The notes below the pieces were generated by a model. That model was not told where the DNA came from, did not search any database, and saw only the letters and a list, made by a program, of their open reading frames with translations. The position numbers were made by a program, and so were the translations under genes. A stretch of 64,000 bases of DNA from an uncultured Bacteroidales bacterium (GTDB lineage Bacteria; Bacteroidota; Bacteroidia; Bacteroidales; UBA932), in NCBI GenBank assembly GCA_905233345.1, contig CAJODQ010000001.1, positions 1 through 64,000 of the forward strand, read 5' to 3'. Numbering within the stretch: position 1 is the stretch's first letter; every line of letters begins with the position of its first letter. Of this stretch, positions 60,291 to 64,000 are shown in pieces.

Positions 60291-61912
60291 AATACTTCCG
60301 TTGGCTCTGGCAGGCGATGCAGGGGATTCGCTGGAATACCCTGTGGCGTATCCTGATCGGCATCACGCAGGTGGGATTGGGCCTGGCCATGGTCTGGCTC
60401 AGCCGCCGCTTCATTGACCAGACCATCCGCACCGGCAGCGAGCGCGACATCGTCGTGATGATCCTCCTGCTGGTGGGGTGCATGCTGGGCGGCGTCCTGC
60501 TGCGTCAGCTCTACTACTATCTGTCTACCCTGGCCAACACCCGGCAAACCAATACCATCCGCCTGCAGGCTTTCAGCCGGCTCTTCACCCGGCAGCTCTA
60601 TGCAGAGCGCGACATGCATTCCGGCGACGTGGCTTCGCGCCTGTCCAAAGACATCGACGTGGTGGGCGAGGCGTCAACCTCCCTGCTTCCGCAGGCCGTG
60701 GTCACGGCCATCCAGTTGCTGGGGGCCTTCCTCATGCTCAATGCCATGGACCGCTACCTGGCCTGGGCGCTGCTGATCTTCACGCCGCTGATCATCGTTT
60801 TTGCCAAGCTCATTTCGCGACCGCTGCGGAAGATGACGCTGGACATCCGGCAAGAGGAGAGCCGCATCCAGATGCAGGTGCAGGAAGGGATGGAGCACAA
60901 CGCCACCCTGCGCTCGCTGGGCAGCGAGGCGTGGGTAACCCAGCGGCTCGACGATGCCCAGGAAGGGCTGATGGGCCGCGTGAAAAAACGTACCCGCTTT
61001 ACGGTGCTGACACGCATCCTGATGGCATCCTGCTTCGGACTGGGCTACCTGGCAGCTTTTATCTGGGGCGGCCTGCAACTGCGCACCGGCGCCATCACCT
61101 TCGGCGTGATGACGGCCTTCCTGCAGTTGGTGAGCCAGATCCAGGGTCCGATCCTCACCCTGCTCAACATGGTGCCGCAACTCATCCATACCACGGCCAG
61201 TATCGACCGGCTGGAAGAATTACTGGCTGAGCATCCCGAGGAGCGAAGCCAGTCGGCCGCACCACTGGCACCCGGCGTCGCCGGCGTCCGCATCCAGGAC
61301 CTGTATTTCCAATACGCCACCGGCGACCGGGCCGTTTTCGCCGGTTTTACCCATGATTTCACGCCCGGCAGCAAGACGGCCCTGATGGGTCCCACCGGCA
61401 TCGGAAAGACCACACTTTTCCGCCTGATGCTTGCCCTGATCAAGCCCGACAGTGGTTCGCTGACGCTCTACGACGGGGACTTCTCCCGGATCGTCTCGCC
61501 CGACACACGTCCCGATTTTGTATTTGTCCCCCAGGGAAATACGCTGATGAGCGGGTCCGTCCGCTTCAACCTGCAGCTGGCCCGCCCGGATGCCACGGAA
61601 GAGGAACTGCGCGCCGTCCTGCATACGGCTGCGGCGGACTTTGTCTTCGATCTGCCCGCCGGCCTCGATACGGAGCTGGGCGAGCGCGGCATCGGCCTGA
61701 GCGAAGGACAGGCCCAGCGCATCGCCATTGCCCGCGGCCTGCTGCGCCCCGGCAGCATCCTCCTGCTCGACGAGATCAGTGCCTCGCTCGACGAGGCCAC
61801 CGAGCGGGAACTCTTCTCCCGCCTCTTTGCCGCCTATCCCGGCCGCACGATGATCTTCATCACCCACCGACCCGGCGTCGCCACCCTCTGCGACGACACC
61901 ATCCGGCTGTAA
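60287..61912 (+). CDS. ABC exporter (fused permease-ATPase)
   Basis: A 541-aa half-transporter with six TM segments (LGLAMVWLSRRFIDQTI; MILLLVGCMLGGVLL; YLAWALLIFTPLIIVFAKLI) and a NBD with Walker A GPTGIGKTT, signature LSEGQAQRIAIARGL, Walker B ILLLDEISASLD and H-loop ITHRP. It forms a homodimer, probably exporting the product of the preceding three genes. No N-terminal C39 peptidase domain is present, consistent with processing by the separate S26-type peptidase. Confidence 0.9.
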   Translation: MKYFRWLWQAMQGIRWNTLWRILIGITQVGLGLAMVWLSRRFIDQTIRTGSERDIVVMILLLVGCMLGGVLLRQLYYYLSTLANTRQTNTIRLQAFSRLFTRQLYAERDMHSGDVASRLSKDIDVVGEASTSLLPQAVVTAIQLLGAFLMLNAMDRYLAWALLIFTPLIIVFAKLISRPLRKMTLDIRQEESRIQMQVQEGMEHNATLRSLGSEAWVTQRLDDAQEGLMGRVKKRTRFTVLTRILMASCFGLGYLAAFIWGGLQLRTGAITFGVMTAFLQLVSQIQGPILTLLNMVPQLIHTTASIDRLEELLAEHPEERSQSAAPLAPGVAGVRIQDLYFQYATGDRAVFAGFTHDFTPGSKTALMGPTGIGKTTLFRLMLALIKPDSGSLTLYDGDFSRIVSPDTRPDFVFVPQGNTLMSGSVRFNLQLARPDATEEELRAVLHTAAADFVFDLPAGLDTELGERGIGLSEGQAQRIAIARGLLRPGSILLLDEISASLDEATERELFSRLFAAYPGRTMIFITHRPGVATLCDDTIRL

Positions 61913-61916
61913 CAAA

Positions 61917-61997
61917 TGCGGCCGATGTCCCCAAAAGTGAGACATCGGCTGCATAATCGTGGCTATTTGCTTGAGATGTCCCACTTTTGGGGACATC
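61917..61997. repeat. Inverted repeat between the ABC exporter and fumarase genes
   Basis: Two 23-bp arms (61924-61946 and 61975-61997) are inverted copies with one mismatch, beginning GATGTCCC and ending GACATC. Each can also fold alone: the left as a 13-bp stem with an 11-nt loop, the right as an 8-bp stem with a 7-nt loop. It probably acts as a bidirectional terminator for the convergent genes, or is a small dispersed repeat. There is no T-run. The plus strand of the element also encodes a 28-codon open frame from 61917, of doubtful meaning. Confidence 0.75.
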
Positions 61998-62012
61998 AGT
62001 GACAGTCGAGCT

Positions 62013-63629
62013 TTATTTGAACTGTGCGAAGAAGTCGTTGCCTTTGTCATCGACGAGGATGAAGGCCGGGAAGTTTTCGACACGAATCTTCCAGATGGCT
62101 TCCATGCCGAGCTCCGGATACTCCACGCACTCGATGCTCTTGATGTTGTTCTGGGCCAGGATGGCGGCAGGACCGCCGATCGAGCCGAGATAGAAGCCGC
62201 CGTGCTTCTTGCAGGCGTCGGTCACAGCCTGGCTGCGGTTGCCTTTGGCCAGCATGATCATGCTTCCGCCATGATCCTGGAAGAGGTCGACATACGGGTC
62301 CATGCGGCCAGCCGTCGTCGGGCCCATCGAACCGCAGGCCATGCCGGCGGGTGTCTTGGCCGGACCGGCGTAGTAGATCGGGTGGTCTTTCAGATATTGC
62401 GGCATCGGCTCGCCCTTGTCAAGGCGTTCCTTGATCTTCGCATGGGCGATGTCGCGGCCCACGATGATGGTGCCGTTCAGGCTCAGGCGGGTGCCGATCG
62501 GGTATTTCGTCAGGATCTTGCAAACATCGGCCATCGGCTGGTCGAGGTCGATCTTCACGGCATTGCCCTCGCCGGCCTGGCGGAGTTCCTCCGGAATCCA
62601 GCGGCCCGGGTTGTCGTCGAGCTTCTCGATCCAGACACCGTTCTTGTCGATCTTGCACTTGATGTTGCGGTCGGCCGAGCAACTGACGCCCAAGCCTACA
62701 GGGCAACTGGCGCCGTGGCGCGGCAAACGGATGATACGCACGTCGTGGGCCATGTACTTGCCGCCGAACTGGGCGCCCAGGCCGATCTTGCAGGCTTCTT
62801 CCCACACTTTCTTCTCGAGTTCGACGTCGCGGAAGGCGCGGCCCGTCTCGTCGCCGGTGGTCGGCAGATTGTCGTAGTACTTACAGGAGGCGAGCTTCAC
62901 GGTGAGCAGGTTGCGCTCGGCTGAGGTGCCGCCGATGACGAAGGCAATGTGGTAGGGCGGGCAAGCCGCTGTGCCGAGGGTCTTCATCTTGCCCACGAGG
63001 AACGGTACCAGCGTAGCGGGATTGAGGATGGCCTTGGTCTCTTGGTAGAGGTAGCTCTTGTTGGCGCTGCCGCCACCCTTGGTCACGCAGAGGAAGCGAT
63101 ATTCCATACCCTCCGTGGCTTCGATATCAATCTGGGCGGGCAGGTTGCACTTCGTATTGACTTCCTCGTACATGGTCAGCGGCGCGTTCTGGCTGTAGCG
63201 CAGGTTCTCCTCGGTGTAGGTCTTGAAGACGCCCTTCGAGAGGGCTTCTTCATCGCAGAAGCCGGTCCAGACCTGCTGGCCCTTCTCGCCGTGGAGAATG
63301 GCCGTGCCGGTGTCCTGGCAGAAAGGAAGCTTGCCCTTGCAGGCCACCTCGGCGTTGCGCAGCATCGTCAGGGCGACATACTTGTCGTTTGCGGAGGCGT
63401 CGGGATCGCTCAGGATCTTCGCCACCTGGGCGTTGTGCGCCGGGCGGAGCATGAAGGAAACGTCGCGGAAAGCGGTGTTGGCCATCACGGTAAGTGCCTC
63501 GGGCTTGACCTTCAGCATGGGTTTGCCTTCAAAGTCGCCGACCGAGACCCAGGCCTCGGATCCGGGAATCTTGTAATACTCGGTGGTGTCCTCGCCGAGC
63601 TGGAACATGGGTGCGTATTTGAATTCCAT
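62013..63629 (-). CDS. Fumarate hydratase class I
   Basis: A 538-aa 4Fe-4S fumarase with alpha and beta parts fused, as in E. coli Fum[19 protein letters not shown]-like GTAACPPYH and [14 protein letters not shown] provide the conserved cysteine sites; the beta region has [41 protein letters not shown] and [14 protein letters not shown]. It interconverts fumarate and malate, fitting a fumarate-respiring Bacteroidota along with AspA in this window. Confidence 0.95.
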   Translation of the reverse strand: MEFKYAPMFQLGEDTTEYYKIPGSEAWVSVGDFEGKPMLKVKPEALTVMANTAFRDVSFMLRPAHNAQVAKILSDPDASANDKYVALTMLRNAEVACKGKLPFCQDTGTAILHGEKGQQVWTGFCDEEALSKGVFKTYTEENLRYSQNAPLTMYEEVNTKCNLPAQIDIEATEGMEYRFLCVTKGGGSANKSYLYQETKAILNPATLVPFLVGKMKTLGTAACPPYHIAFVIGGTSAERNLLTVKLASCKYYDNLPTTGDETGRAFRDVELEKKVWEEACKIGLGAQFGGKYMAHDVRIIRLPRHGASCPVGLGVSCSADRNIKCKIDKNGVWIEKLDDNPGRWIPEELRQAGEGNAVKIDLDQPMADVCKILTKYPIGTRLSLNGTIIVGRDIAHAKIKERLDKGEPMPQYLKDHPIYYAGPAKTPAGMACGSMGPTTAGRMDPYVDLFQDHGGSMIMLAKGNRSQAVTDACKKHGGFYLGSIGGPAAILAQNNIKSIECVEYPELGMEAIWKIRVENFPAFILVDDKGNDFFAQFK

Positions 63630-63661
63630 GGTTATTTGTGTATTTCTTGAAGTTGGAAAGA

Positions 63662-63669
63662 CAAATATA
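63662..63669 (-). promoter_or_regulatory. -7 element (TATATTTG) for fumarase
   Basis: TATATTTG matches TAnnTTTG, 32 nt upstream of the ATG at 63629. A TTG lies directly adjacent upstream but not at -33 spacing. Confidence 0.55.
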
Positions 63670-63687
63670 CAAAAAATCAGGCGGACT

Positions 63688-64000
63688 TTACAGCGCCGGC
63701 AACAGGTAATCCCAGATAAGGTTGAGTTCCTGGCGCATGTTGGGAATCTGGGCCGTCGTCACGATGACAGCGTCCTGATCCGGAAGGACCAGAATGTACT
63801 GTCCATTCGCGCCGTCGGCGCGGAAGGCATTGTGGCGGCAGCGCCACATCTGGTAGCCGTAGCCCTGCTGCCAGTCGCTCTTCTCCGGATCGAAATAGTC
63901 ATAGAAAGGGTTGGACGGATCCTGCCGGATCTCGGCGACCTGCCGCTCGTTCACCCCGGCGCTCACGGAAGGCACCTGGGCGGCAGACATCTCCCACACC
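63688..64000 (-). CDS. Beta-lactamase-type serine hydrolase, C-terminal part only
   Basis: The visible 104 residues match the C-terminal part of class C beta-lactamase-like serine hydrolases in Bacteroidota: [40 protein letters not shown] and [10 protein letters not shown]. The open frame continues past the window edge, so the SXXK and YXN active-site motifs are not seen. It precedes fumarase by 58 bp, but fumarase has its own -7 box within this gap. Confidence 0.8.
   Translation of the reverse strand, partial: VWEMSAAQVPSVSAGVNERQVAEIRQDPSNPFYDYFDPEKSDWQQGYGYQMWRCRHNAFRADGANGQYILVLPDQDAVIVTTAQIPNMRQELNLIWDYLLPAL

Overview
The window looks like a GC-rich chromosome segment from a member of the Bacteroidota, most likely order Bacteroidales. 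The grounds are: TAnnTTTG-type -7 promoter elements before many genes; almost no Shine-Dalgarno sequences; an UpxY-type antiterminator; fimbrillin-like and FISUMP lipoproteins; a MYWTLELASK-type DUF2795 protein; GH3-family enzymes; a probable glycine-lipid acyltransferase pair; a TPR-type histidine kinase; and menaquinone synthesis through futalosine. It is very gene dense. I found no rRNA, tRNA, CRISPR array, transposase or phage gene, and no gap above 300 bp.

Layout: 1-3.7 kb carries two GH3-family adenylating enzymes (the first cut by the window edge) and a LysE-type exporter. 3.8-5.6 kb holds a PlsC-like/GNAT-like acyltransferase pair. 5.6-28.1 kb is a large exopolysaccharide/capsule locus, mostly on the minus strand. 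Read in transcription order it runs: TPR histidine kinase, receiver-only response regulator, WcaJ-like initiating sugar transferase, UpxY antiterminator, a 60-aa small protein, a fimbrillin-like lipoprotein; then two outer-membrane barrel paralogues, of which the downstream one leads a long overlapping operon of Wzx flippase, Stealth phosphotransferase, two GT14 enzymes, GT2, Wzy-like polymerase, three GT4 enzymes, Wza, Wzc tyrosine kinase and a small HAD phosphatase. A nucleotidyltransferase-fold gene (20.6-21.6 kb) sits inside the locus on the plus strand.

28.1-63.7 kb is mainly housekeeping: DUF2795, PduO, ABC ATPase, mqnD, mqnB; folE, trkA, aspA; two AraC-type regulators; yitT, leuS, a degenerate M28-TonB fusion, gcvT, a SPOR lipoprotein; capA, phoH, a FISUMP lipoprotein, apbE, a D-aminoacylase-like lipoprotein; two more small barrels behind recA-trpS; rlmN, two tandem patatin-barrel (PlpD-like) proteins, recX and prfB with an intact programmed +1 frameshift. 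The most unusual part is 58.7-61.9 kb: directly behind prfB, four ATGA-coupled genes encode an HPr-kinase-like protein, an S24/S26-type peptidase, a PqqD/RRE-like protein and an ABC exporter. This resembles a peptide modification and export cassette with no recognised precursor or cyclase, and it ends at a 23-bp inverted repeat. Fumarase class I and the C-terminal end of a beta-lactamase-type serine hydrolase close the window.

Start codons were chosen from signal peptides, family N-termini, neighbour overlaps and promoter positions. Many long open frames opposite real genes are GC-rich shadows and were left out.
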